Source of the DNA: RGIG8700 sp045535635
Lineage (GTDB): Bacteria; Bacillota; Clostridia; RGIG6154
Assembly (NCBI GenBank): GCA_045535635.1
Contig: JAZSLZ010000006.1
Location: 1-6,071, forward strand
Direction of reading: 5' to 3'
DNA length: 6,071 nucleotides
Shown here in pieces: positions 1 to 5,183 of the stretch (position 1 is the stretch's first letter; each line of letters starts with the position of its first letter). Both the position numbers and the translations under genes were made by a program. A model generated the notes under the pieces. The model had not been told where the DNA came from and searched no databases. It saw nothing but the letters and a program-made list of their open reading frames with translations.

Positions 1-95
1 GAACTTGCAGAAATTGCAAATAAGCTTTTAACAGAAAACCCTGTACTTTCACTTCAGTACGGTGTAACAGAAGGTTATGCACCTTTAAAAGAAAA
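1..95 (+). repeat. Direct repeat, copy 1 (duplicated internal piece of the aminotransferase gene)
   Basis: Bases 1-95 match 494-588 at 94 of 95 positions with no gaps. The only difference is A at 72 versus G at 565, a synonymous GAA/GAG change. Similarity stops abruptly at base 96. The repeat may extend to the left of the window. Its right end falls in TTAAAAGAAAA (85-95), which would also fit the PrmA sequence (LKEN), so the junction looks like a microhomology join. Confidence 0.95.
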
Positions 96-228
96 CTCAA
101 CACTTGTTGTTTCAGGAATCATTTCCGAAAGAAAAGATGAGGTTGTTGATACTATCAAAGAAAAAGGCTTCACAGTAGTAGAAGAGTATGAACGAGGCGC
201 CTGGGCTTGTGTAGTATTAAAAAACTAA
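1..228 (+). CDS. prmA: Ribosomal protein L11 methyltransferase (PrmA), C-terminal fragment with a foreign 5' part
   Basis: The frame is open from the window edge to TAA at 226-228. From about base 85 it reads LKENSTLVVSGIISERKDEV and then a segment ending GFTVVEEYERGAWACVVLKN. This matches the end of PrmA, the SAM-dependent enzyme that methylates ribosomal protein L11: the SGII segment after the late strand of the Rossmann methyltransferase fold, then the closing strand with a G-x-W near the C-terminus. The SAM-binding motifs are not present because they would lie upstream. Codons 1-31 are not PrmA; they copy codons 46-76 of the aminotransferase at 359-1552 in the same frame. The natural gene was probably cut within codons 29-32 (LKEN). 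Identity of the tail as PrmA is fairly sure; whether this fused frame exists in a cell is doubtful. Confidence 0.72.
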   Translation, partial: ELAEIANKLLTENPVLSLQYGVTEGYAPLKENSTLVVSGIISERKDEVVDTIKEKGFTVVEEYERGAWACVVLKN

Positions 229-236
229 ATTAGTGA

Positions 237-338
237 GCCTGAACTAAATTTTCCCCATACTGCACCTTTGCTTTTGCTTATGTACACAAAGTACACTACG
301 CTCAGCAAATGCACAGTCTGAGAAAAATTTCTTCAGGC
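237..338. repeat. 102-base imperfect inverted repeat (hairpin element, possibly MITE-like)
   Basis: The ends GCCTGAA (237-243) and TTCAGGC (332-338) are perfect inverted repeats. Pairing continues inward: the first 17 bases match the complement of the last 17 at 14 positions, and the middle pairs less regularly. The tip is TGTAC (281-285) opposite GTACA (291-295). The element fills nearly the whole gap between the prmA end and the aminotransferase and stops 5 bases before the aminotransferase ribosome binding site region. There is no T-run after it, so it does not look like an intrinsic terminator. No clear target-site duplication is visible. Whether it is a dispersed repeat or a leader RNA cannot be decided from one copy. 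Confidence 0.7.
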
Positions 339-358
339 ATATAGAAAGGAAGATAAAA

Positions 359-1552
359 ATGGAATTTATTATATCAGACAGAATGAGTAAAATGAATGGC
401 TCTGCAATAAGAGAAATCTTTAAGGTTGCAGGAGATCCTTCATACATTTCTTTAGCAGGTGGAAACCCTGCACCGGAGCTTTTCCCAAACAAGGAACTTG
501 CAGAAATTGCAAATAAGCTTTTAACAGAAAACCCTGTACTTTCACTTCAGTACGGTGTAACAGAGGGTTATGCACCTTTAAAAGAAAAAATCAAAGAAAT
601 GCTTACTGAAAAAGAGAATATCTCTTTTGAAGGTAATGATATTATGATTACATCAGGCGGTCAGCAGGGCATTGAGTTAATAACAAAAGCACTTGTTAAC
701 GAGGGTGATACAGTTATTGTTGAAGAGCCTAGCTTTATCGGTGCAACAAATGCATTTCGTTCTTATAATGCAAAGCTTGTTGGCGTACCTGTTGAAAAAG
801 ACGGTATTTCACCAGAAACACTTGAAAAGGTTATTGCAGAGAATGAAAACATTAAAATTCTTTATGTTATTCCAACATTCCAGAATCCGTCAGGGGAAAC
901 AATGTCTCTTGAAAAGAGAAAAGCAGTTCTTGATATTGCAAAGAAAAATAACATTTTAGTTATTGAAGATAACCCTTATGGTGAGTTAACATTCGATGGC
1001 AACAAAATCCCAACAATCAAATCAATGGATGATGGCTTAAATGTTGCGTATTCAGGCTCATTCTCAAAGGTTATTGCACCTGGACTTCGTGTTGGATATA
1101 TCGTAGCACCAACAGAGCTGATTGCAAAAATTGCAGTTGGTAAGCAGATTTCAGATGTTCACACAAGTATTTTGCCACAGCTTATGGTTTATGAATTTTT
1201 AACAAAATATAACCTTGATGACTATATTAAAGAAAACAGAAAGCTTTATGCTCACAGATGCTCTGTTATGATTGAAGCAATGAAAGAATATTTCCCAAAA
1301 CAGGTAACCTACACAGAACCTAAAGGCGGACTTTTTATATGGTGTGATATGCACGGTGAGTATGACACAAAAGAAGTTGCAAAAGAATGTATGAAAGAAA
1401 AAGTAGTTTTTGTACCTGGTTCAACATTTATGGTTGATATGGAAGCAAAATGCTCTGCATTCAGACTTAACTTCTCAACAATGACAGACGAAAGAATAGT
1501 TGAAGGAATAAAAATTCTCGGCAATGCTCTGAAGAAAATAATGGGAGAATAA
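359..1552 (+). CDS. PLP-dependent aminotransferase, class I/II (MocR/LysN-like, 2-aminoadipate transaminase type)
   Basis: This 397-residue protein is a complete fold-type I aminotransferase that moves an amino group between an amino acid and a 2-oxo acid in the cytoplasm, using pyridoxal phosphate. Visible landmarks are YGVTEGYAPLK near residue 65, SGGQQGIEL in the cofactor phosphate region, NPSG with N176, EDNPYG with D204 (which would pair with the pyridine nitrogen) and Y207, SGSFSK with the Schiff-base lysine K237 followed by APGLRVGY, and R369 in RLNFST for the substrate carboxylate. All key residues are present. The pattern fits the subfamily of 2-aminoadipate, aromatic or branched-chain transaminases related to MocR catalytic domains, but there is no GntR domain. 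Substrate cannot be told. The ATG at 359 has AAGGA at 346-350, 8 bases upstream. The gene ends 1 base before the SGNH hydrolase gene, so the two are probably co-transcribed. No convincing promoter is visible between 229 and 358. Confidence 0.95.
   Translation: MEFIISDRMSKMNGSAIREIFKVAGDPSYISLAGGNPAPELFPNKELAEIANKLLTENPVLSLQYGVTEGYAPLKEKIKEMLTEKENISFEGNDIMITSGGQQGIELITKALVNEGDTVIVEEPSFIGATNAFRSYNAKLVGVPVEKDGISPETLEKVIAENENIKILYVIPTFQNPSGETMSLEKRKAVLDIAKKNNILVIEDNPYGELTFDGNKIPTIKSMDDGLNVAYSGSFSKVIAPGLRVGYIVAPTELIAKIAVGKQISDVHTSILPQLMVYEFLTKYNLDDYIKENRKLYAHRCSVMIEAMKEYFPKQVTYTEPKGGLFIWCDMHGEYDTKEVAKECMKEKVVFVPGSTFMVDMEAKCSAFRLNFSTMTDERIVEGIKILGNALKKIMGE
494..588 (+). repeat. Direct repeat, copy 2 (native position inside the aminotransferase gene)
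   Basis: This is the parental copy of the segment at 1-95. It encodes residues 46-76 of the aminotransferase and sits in an uninterrupted gene, so it is the original location. The offset between copies is 493 bases. Confidence 0.95.
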
Positions 1553-1553
1553 T

Positions 1554-2627
1554 ATGGATATTACAAAAATTGATAAAAATTTGATTGGAGACAGTTTTGA
1601 GGGAGAAGGACTTAAATTTTTCTCTCCTGAAACAAAGCCTATAAAGGTTTTCGGCGGTGCCTATGATACAGAGTATAATTCATATGGAAGACTCCCAAGA
1701 TCTGTTGCGCTTACTGTTAATCATGGCGTAACTGCAATGTATAGCCATCCGTCAGGCGTGAGATTTGCGTTTAGAACAAATGCAAGTAAAATAGCAGTAA
1801 GATTCAGAATTCCATGGGACGGTGTAAAAGTATTTACTCAGGCAAATGCAGGGTTTGACCTTTATGTAAGAGAAAACAAAAGACAGAGACTTTTCTTAAC
1901 CTACAGACCAAAGGATATAGATGAAAACAGATATATAAACATCAGCAGAGATATTGCTGATCCAAAAGAAAGAGAATATATTTTCTATGCTCCTTATGGT
2001 GCAGGAATAGACGATATTTCTATCGGTATCAATGAAGATGCATATCTTAAAGAAGCGGACGAATATACATATAGTAAGCCAGTTGTTTTCTATGGCTCTT
2101 CAATAGTTCACGGTATGCACGGTGCAAGATCAGGTATGCCATATCCTTCGATTATTTCAAGAATGTATGATATTGATATTTTAAATCTTGGTTTTTCAGG
2201 AAGTGCAAAGGGTGAAGAAACCTTTGCAGAGTATATCAAAGATCTTGATATGTGTGCATGTGTTATTGACTATGACCATAACGCACCAACTCCTGAGTAT
2301 TTAAGAGAAACTCACGAAAAGTTCTATAAAATCATAAGAGAAGCAAACAAAGATTTGCCTATTATAATGATAACAAGACCTCACTTCCACGCAATTCCAT
2401 ACGAAGAAGCAATGGAAAGAAGAGACATCATATACACAACCTATAAAAATGCAAAAGACAGAGGCGAAAATGTGTATTTCATTGATGGCGGACATTTCTA
2501 TGACGATTTCGGCTACGACGACTGTATTTCAGACGATAGCCATCCAAATGTATTAGGTTTGTTTGCAATGGCAACTAAAATTGCATCAGTTCTTGAAGAA
2601 GCGCTTGATTTAAAGAGAATAAAATAA
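1554..2627 (+). CDS. SGNH/GDSL-family hydrolase with N-terminal GxDLY-type domain (probable esterase)
   Basis: The 357-residue protein has two parts. Residues 1 to about 170 form a beta-rich region containing GFDLY (100-104), the signature of the GxDLY domain that precedes SGNH esterases. Residues from about 175 form an SGNH hydrolase domain. Block I is YGSSI, a GDSI variant, with probable nucleophile S183. Block II is GFSG (213-216). Block III is DYDHN with N243. Block V is DDSHPN, with D327 and H330 completing the triad. The family hydrolyses ester bonds, often acyl or acetyl groups on sugars or lipids; the substrate here is unknown. No signal peptide or membrane segment is seen, so it should be cytoplasmic. 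The start lies 1 base after the aminotransferase stop, with GGGAG at 1543-1547 inside that gene, which suggests translational coupling. Confidence 0.9.
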   Translation: MDITKIDKNLIGDSFEGEGLKFFSPETKPIKVFGGAYDTEYNSYGRLPRSVALTVNHGVTAMYSHPSGVRFAFRTNASKIAVRFRIPWDGVKVFTQANAGFDLYVRENKRQRLFLTYRPKDIDENRYINISRDIADPKEREYIFYAPYGAGIDDISIGINEDAYLKEADEYTYSKPVVFYGSSIVHGMHGARSGMPYPSIISRMYDIDILNLGFSGSAKGEETFAEYIKDLDMCACVIDYDHNAPTPEYLRETHEKFYKIIREANKDLPIIMITRPHFHAIPYEEAMERRDIIYTTYKNAKDRGENVYFIDGGHFYDDFGYDDCISDDSHPNVLGLFAMATKIASVLEEALDLKRIK

Positions 2628-2632
2628 ATGAG

Positions 2633-2647
2633 GATGTTTTTAACATC
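2633..2647 (+). other. Small hairpin just after the hydrolase stop
   Basis: GATGTT (2633-2638) and AACATC (2642-2647) are perfect inverted repeats with a 3-base TTT loop, 5 bases after the hydrolase stop codon. The bases that follow, GTTTCTTTC, are only partly T-rich. It may stabilise the mRNA end or act as a weak terminator before the stronger one at 2777. Confidence 0.4.
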
Positions 2648-2671
2648 GTTTCTTTCAAATGGGATAGGAAA

Positions 2672-2768
2672 AATGCTTCAGAATGAGCAAACTGAACCCG
2701 TAAGGGGTTACCCGAAGCTGTACGAGGGTACAGCGAGAGGTGAAGTTTGTTCATAGCAAAAAGGCATT
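2672..2768 (+). ncRNA. Candidate structured RNA (branched, three-helix fold), function unknown
   Basis: On the plus strand this 97-base stretch can fold into a branched structure. AATGC (2672-2676) faces GCATT (2764-2768). An 11-pair helix with one G-U joins 2683-2693 to 2744-2754. Inside it are a hairpin AACCC (2695-2699) with GGGTT (2705-2709) and a perfect 7-pair hairpin GCTGTAC (2717-2723) with GTACAGC (2728-2734) closed by GAGG. ACC (2710-2712) can pair with GGT (2739-2741), leaving a purine-rich internal loop. The region is richer in G+C than its surroundings and has no convincing reading frame. It lies between the hydrolase gene and its terminator, so it would be the 3' end of that transcript or a separate small RNA. 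I do not recognise a known family. A structured repeat element is the main alternative. Confidence 0.5.
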
Positions 2769-2776
2769 AAATCAAA

Positions 2777-2803
2777 GAAAAACCTCACACTGTGAGGTTT
2801 TTC
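2777..2803. terminator. Intrinsic terminator, probably bidirectional
   Basis: The arms GAAAAACCTCAC (2777-2788) and GTGAGGTTTTTC (2792-2803) are perfect complements around an ACT loop. On the plus strand the stem runs into T-rich sequence (TTTTT, then CTGCGTTTTGTG), ending the aminotransferase-hydrolase transcript. On the minus strand the A-run becomes a T-run followed by CTTTG, so it could also stop transcripts from greA, whose stop codon is 89 bases away. This suits the gap between convergent genes. Confidence 0.88.
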
Positions 2804-2891
2804 TGCGTTTTGTGTTTAATTTTAGTTATTGAATGTCCAGAATTTATATTTTATTACCTTTTTGCGGTCTGGAGTATTTTAACATTCCATT

Positions 2892-3365
2892 TTATTTTAT
2901 CTCTAAAACTTCATATTCTATAACATCGCCTGTTTCGGTTTTAACTTCAACAATGTCGCCAACCTTTTTGCCAATCATTGCTTTACCAACAGGAGCTTCG
3001 CTTGAAATTTTGAAATTTCTTGGGTCAACTTCCTTTGGACCTACGATTTTGTATTCAAGCTCTTCCTCAAATTCTCTGTCATAAACTCTAACTGTTGAAC
3101 CGAATCTTACTTCTGAACTGTCGTTTGATGATGTATCGATAATAACTGCATTTTTAATTGAATTTTCAAGCTCTGCGATTTTAGATTCAACTCTTGCCTG
3201 ATAATCTTTAGCTTCATCATATTCTGAATTTTCAGAAAGGTCACCATAAGATCTTGCAAGTTTAAGCTTTTCTGAAACTTCTTTTCTTACAACGGTTTTG
3301 TAATGCTCAAGATCAGCAACGAGCTTATCGTATCCCTCTTGGGTTAATTCTACCTGTTTAGCCAT
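2892..3365 (-). CDS. greA: Transcription elongation factor GreA
   Basis: The 157-residue protein has the normal GreA length and layout. Residues 1 to about 75 are the antiparallel coiled coil that enters the RNA polymerase secondary channel. Its tip carries GDLSENSEYDEAKD, with the acidic residues D42 and E45 that help bind the catalytic magnesium. Residues from about 80 are the FKBP-like C-terminal domain, which contains the conserved stretch PVGKAMIGKKVGDIVEV. GreA stimulates cleavage of the nascent transcript in backtracked polymerase so elongation can resume. The ATG at 3363-3365 is the only workable start, because an in-frame TAA lies four codons upstream. The strong AGGAG (3381-3385) is 15 bases from the ATG, longer than usual; a weaker AGAAG lies much closer. 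The gene has its own promoter and may also be read from the upstream gene. Confidence 0.97.
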   Translation of the reverse strand: MAKQVELTQEGYDKLVADLEHYKTVVRKEVSEKLKLARSYGDLSENSEYDEAKDYQARVESKIAELENSIKNAVIIDTSSNDSSEVRFGSTVRVYDREFEEELEYKIVGPKEVDPRNFKISSEAPVGKAMIGKKVGDIVEVKTETGDVIEYEVLEIK

Positions 3366-3406
3366 ATCTTCTATTTAATTCTCCTTTTTCTTTATTAATT
3401 TCATAC

Positions 3407-3435
3407 ATTATACTGAAATTAGTATGTTTTGTCAA
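3407..3435 (-). promoter_or_regulatory. Sigma-A promoter of greA
   Basis: On the minus strand TTGACA (3430-3435) is followed after exactly 17 bases by TATAAT (3407-3412). Both hexamers are perfect consensus. Transcription should start near 3400, giving a leader of about 35 bases. The -35 box lies inside the last codons of the 3419-4099 gene, so greA has strong expression independent of that gene. Confidence 0.9.
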
Positions 3436-4099
3436 GTGGGTGTAAACTATTAATATAAATCCCTGATTTTTCCATAATATTTCTGGATTGCGGCTGTTTC
3501 AAATAATCTTTAAGTATTTCCACAGCAGGGAAAGAAATTTCCTCTAAAAAACTATGTCCTGACAGATTAACATCTGTTATATACTCACCGTCAACAAAAA
3601 AGGAAAGATTTTCGTCTAGGTAGATAATAAGTCTTTCTGAATAATCTTTGCCGTTTGCTGCACAAATTCCTGTAGCATCAAGTATTGCTTTTTTAGATTC
3701 GGAGGTTGGAGTATATATATTTATATATTTGATATTTTTTAATAATGCTGACAGAAAATTAATATTAACAAGTTTGTTGCTTTTTATTACAATTCCTATA
3801 GCATTTTCAGAAAGGTCCATATTTTTTGTTATGAATGAAATTGCTAAATCGGGAATATAATTCAATATGGAATCTTCCTTGGATTTGCAATACTTCTTAA
3901 AACATACATCTTTTGAATAAACAAGTGAATATTTTGAGCAAATCTTTTTAAGTCTACGTTTTGTAAAAGCTGATTTAGGGCAGAAAACAGTATAAATGTT
4001 TAATGCTAAATTAAAATCTTCAATAACTCGTCTGTTATAATCATATCTTTTAAAGCTTTTTCTTTTCTCTTTTGCAACTAAAACACAAATTTCTTCCAT
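3419..4099 (-). CDS. Uncharacterised 226-residue protein
   Basis: I do not recognise this protein. It is lysine-rich, has six cysteines without a clear metal-binding spacing, and shows no signal peptide or transmembrane helix. The first 80 or so residues are basic (KEKRKSFKRYDYNRR near the start). The middle, residues about 100-165, alternates predicted strands and helices, with segments IGIVIKSNK, INFLSALLKNIKYINIYTP and RLIIYLDENLSFFVDG, and may be an alpha/beta Rossmann-like fold. That is inference from pattern only. The ATG at 4097-4099 has GGAG at 4108-4111, 8 bases upstream, and the frame is intact to TAA at 3419-3421, so it looks like a real expressed gene. It is followed on the same strand by greA after 53 bases and may be co-transcribed with it. 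It is divergent from the sipW-like operon. Confidence 0.8.
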   Translation of the reverse strand: MEEICVLVAKEKRKSFKRYDYNRRVIEDFNLALNIYTVFCPKSAFTKRRLKKICSKYSLVYSKDVCFKKYCKSKEDSILNYIPDLAISFITKNMDLSENAIGIVIKSNKLVNINFLSALLKNIKYINIYTPTSESKKAILDATGICAANGKDYSERLIIYLDENLSFFVDGEYITDVNLSGHSFLEEISFPAVEILKDYLKQPQSRNIMEKSGIYINSLHPLDKTY

Positions 4100-4230
4100 G
4101 TTTTTTTCTCCTTTTTTTGAAAGCTTATTCAGGTGTCAAGAAAAATATTACAAAAGTAAGGGCAGAAGATGTTGTGGGTGAATATTTATTCAATAGCAAA
4201 AAAAACAAAATGTTGATGGTCTATGTTTTT

Positions 4231-4255
4231 GTTATACAGATTATAAGGGTATAAC
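4231..4255. promoter_or_regulatory. Palindrome in the divergent intergenic region, possible operator over a minus-strand promoter
   Basis: GTTATAC (4231-4237) and GTATAAC (4249-4255) are perfect inverted repeats 11 bases apart; a further GTTATA lies at 4262-4267. At the centre, minus-strand TATAAT (4240-4245) has TTATAA (4263-4268) 17 bases upstream, matching the -35 consensus at 4 of 6 positions. This could be the promoter of the 3419-4099 gene, with a leader of about 130 bases, and the palindrome would then be an operator covering the -10. The surroundings are very AT-rich, so chance is a real alternative. Nothing else supportable was seen in 4112-4230. Confidence 0.35.
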
Positions 4256-4302
4256 GAATTTGTTATAAAACAGAAAAAGTTGCAAATTGCAGTGATTTGT
4301 TG

Positions 4303-4331
4303 TTGACAAAGAAACTTTATTATGCTAAAAT
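4303..4331 (+). promoter_or_regulatory. Sigma-A promoter of the sipW-like operon (extended -10)
   Basis: TTGACA (4303-4308) is followed after 17 bases by TAAAAT (4326-4331), which has TG one base upstream (4323-4324), the extended -10 motif. Transcription should begin near 4338, giving a leader of about 70 bases before the signal peptidase start. The near-consensus boxes suggest high basal expression unless a repressor acts. Confidence 0.85.
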
Positions 4332-4341
4332 CTTAGTAGGG

Positions 4342-4390
4342 ACATATCATTAGCAGAAGTTTAAGGCTAATATTTATACAAATGATATGT
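4342..4390 (+). promoter_or_regulatory. Leader stem-loop upstream of the sipW-like gene
   Basis: ACATATCATT (4342-4351) and AATGATATGT (4381-4390) are perfect 10-base complements. The 29-base interior can form a small competing stem, TTAGC (4350-4354) with GCTAA (4366-4370). The outer stem starts within a few bases of the predicted transcript 5' end and finishes 3 bases before the AGGAGG at 4394-4399. It could protect the 5' end or tune ribosome access. It does not directly pair with the ribosome binding site. Confidence 0.6.
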
Positions 4391-4407
4391 GTAAGGAGGA
4401 ACTTAAA

Positions 4408-5049
4408 ATGAGCAAAGAAAGAACAAAGCCAAAGTGGCTAACGGTGGTTTCTATAATAATTTGTGTTATTTTAACAATCGTTTTGATTTCTAATTTAACT
4501 GTTATTATTAAAGGAACATTAAATCCTGATAGACCGCCATCAGCTTTTGGTTTTACATCTATGATTGTTATGTCAGGTTCTATGAGTGGCGATGCACCTG
4601 ACCATATCGAAGTTGGCGATATGATTATAACAAAGGCAGTTGATCCTGCTACTTTACAGGTTGGCGATGTTATAACATTTATGCAGAACGGCAAAACAAC
4701 CGTTACACATAGAATTATCGGTATTCATGAAGACGGCACTTTCTTAACAAAAGGTGATGCCAACAATTCAGAAGACCAGGAGCCTGTTAAGTATGAAGAG
4801 CTTATCGGTAAATTCTGGTTCAGAATTCCAAAGCTTGGTGATGTTGCAATGTTTGCACAGTCACCTGTTGGTATGCTTGTATTTATCGGTGTTCCTGTTG
4901 TTATATACATAATTCTTGATATGGCTATTAAAGGCAAAAACAATAAGAAAAAGAAAAAAGAACAGGCAAAATCAGAAGAAGAAAAAGAAAAACTTGCAGA
5001 AGAGCTTGAAAGACTTAAAGCTCAACTTGCTGAAAAAGAAGAAAAATAA
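4408..5049 (+). CDS. sipW: Signal peptidase I, SipW-like (S26B, ER/archaeal type)
   Basis: This 213-residue membrane protease cleaves signal peptides from exported substrates. Residues about 10-33 are the first membrane helix. The catalytic region has SGSMSG with nucleophile S58, THRI with H101 replacing the lysine of bacterial LepB-type enzymes, and KGDANN with D117. The Ser-His arrangement marks the SipW/archaeal group. Residues about 155-173 are a second membrane helix (VGMLVFIGVPVVIYIILD), and residues 174-213 form a charged Lys/Glu tail, probably cytoplasmic, with a helical or coiled-coil pattern. The start at 4408 is chosen because AGGAGG (4394-4399) lies 8 bases upstream. An in-frame ATG at 4387 lies upstream of that site and in the leader stem. 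The next gene encodes a protein with a SipW-type signal sequence, as in the sipW-tasA arrangement known from Bacillus. This gene has its own strong promoter. Confidence 0.93.
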   Translation: MSKERTKPKWLTVVSIIICVILTIVLISNLTVIIKGTLNPDRPPSAFGFTSMIVMSGSMSGDAPDHIEVGDMIITKAVDPATLQVGDVITFMQNGKTTVTHRIIGIHEDGTFLTKGDANNSEDQEPVKYEELIGKFWFRIPKLGDVAMFAQSPVGMLVFIGVPVVIYIILDMAIKGKNNKKKKKEQAKSEEEKEKLAEELERLKAQLAEKEEK

Positions 5050-5063
5050 TTTCGTATATTTAA

Positions 5064-5092
5064 CAGTCGGATAAAATGCCGCTTTCCGACTG
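5064..5092 (+). other. Intercistronic hairpin after the sipW-like gene
   Basis: CAGTCGGA (5064-5071) and TCCGACTG (5085-5092) are perfect complements with a 13-base loop, 15 bases after the signal peptidase stop. A-rich sequence, not a T-run, follows it, so it is not a standard intrinsic terminator. It probably marks a processing or mRNA-stability boundary between the two genes. Confidence 0.6.
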
Positions 5093-5105
5093 AAAATATA
5101 AAACG

Positions 5106-5151
5106 TTTTTCATACCGGACAGCGTATGAAAAAACAAAGATATGCTGTCCG
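5106..5151 (+). promoter_or_regulatory. Two mutually exclusive hairpins in the leader of the TasA-like gene
   Basis: Hairpin A pairs TTTTTCATAC (5106-5115) with GTATGAAAAA (5124-5133) around the loop CGGACAGC. Hairpin B pairs CGGACAGCGTAT (5116-5127) with ATATGCTGTCCG (5140-5151), 12 pairs with one G-U. The loop of A is the 5' arm of B and A's 3' arm overlaps B's, so only one can form. B ends 16 bases before the AGGAG at 5168-5172. No T-run follows B, so control by translation or RNA stability is more likely than termination. No promoter was found in this gap, so the gene is probably read from the sipW promoter. Confidence 0.6.
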
Positions 5152-5183
5152 ATAAAAAAATCCTAAAAGGAGAGAAAAATATT

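Noticed and set aside
237..338. The large inverted repeat as an intrinsic terminator of prmA
   Set aside because: No T-run follows either end and the pairing is long and imperfect, unlike the compact GC-rich terminators elsewhere in the window.
244..492. Minus-strand open frame across the inverted repeat and the aminotransferase start
   Set aside because: It overlaps a well-supported gene on the other strand and its N-terminal half is antisense to conserved aminotransferase codons.
2836..2873. Inverted repeat TCCAGA/TCTGGA near the end of greA as a dedicated greA terminator
   Set aside because: The stem is only six pairs with a 26-base loop and no T-run follows it on the minus strand; the hairpin at 2777-2803 is much better.
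4134..4139. Perfect minus-strand TTGACA upstream of the 3419-4099 gene
   Set aside because: The position 17 bases downstream reads AAAAAG and no acceptable -10 box is found at 16-18 bases, so it is not called a promoter.
4072..4254. Plus-strand open frame across the divergent intergenic region
   Set aside because: It starts inside the 3419-4099 gene, has no ribosome binding site, and its translation has the composition of random AT-rich DNA.
4387..4407. Upstream in-frame ATG giving a 220-residue SipW-like protein
   Set aside because: This ATG lies inside the leader stem and upstream of the strong AGGAGG at 4394-4399, which is correctly spaced for the ATG at 4408.
5142..5183. Upstream in-frame ATG for the TasA-like protein
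   Set aside because: It sits in the 3' arm of a hairpin, has no ribosome binding site, and would put 14 mostly polar residues before a normal signal peptide that starts at 5184.
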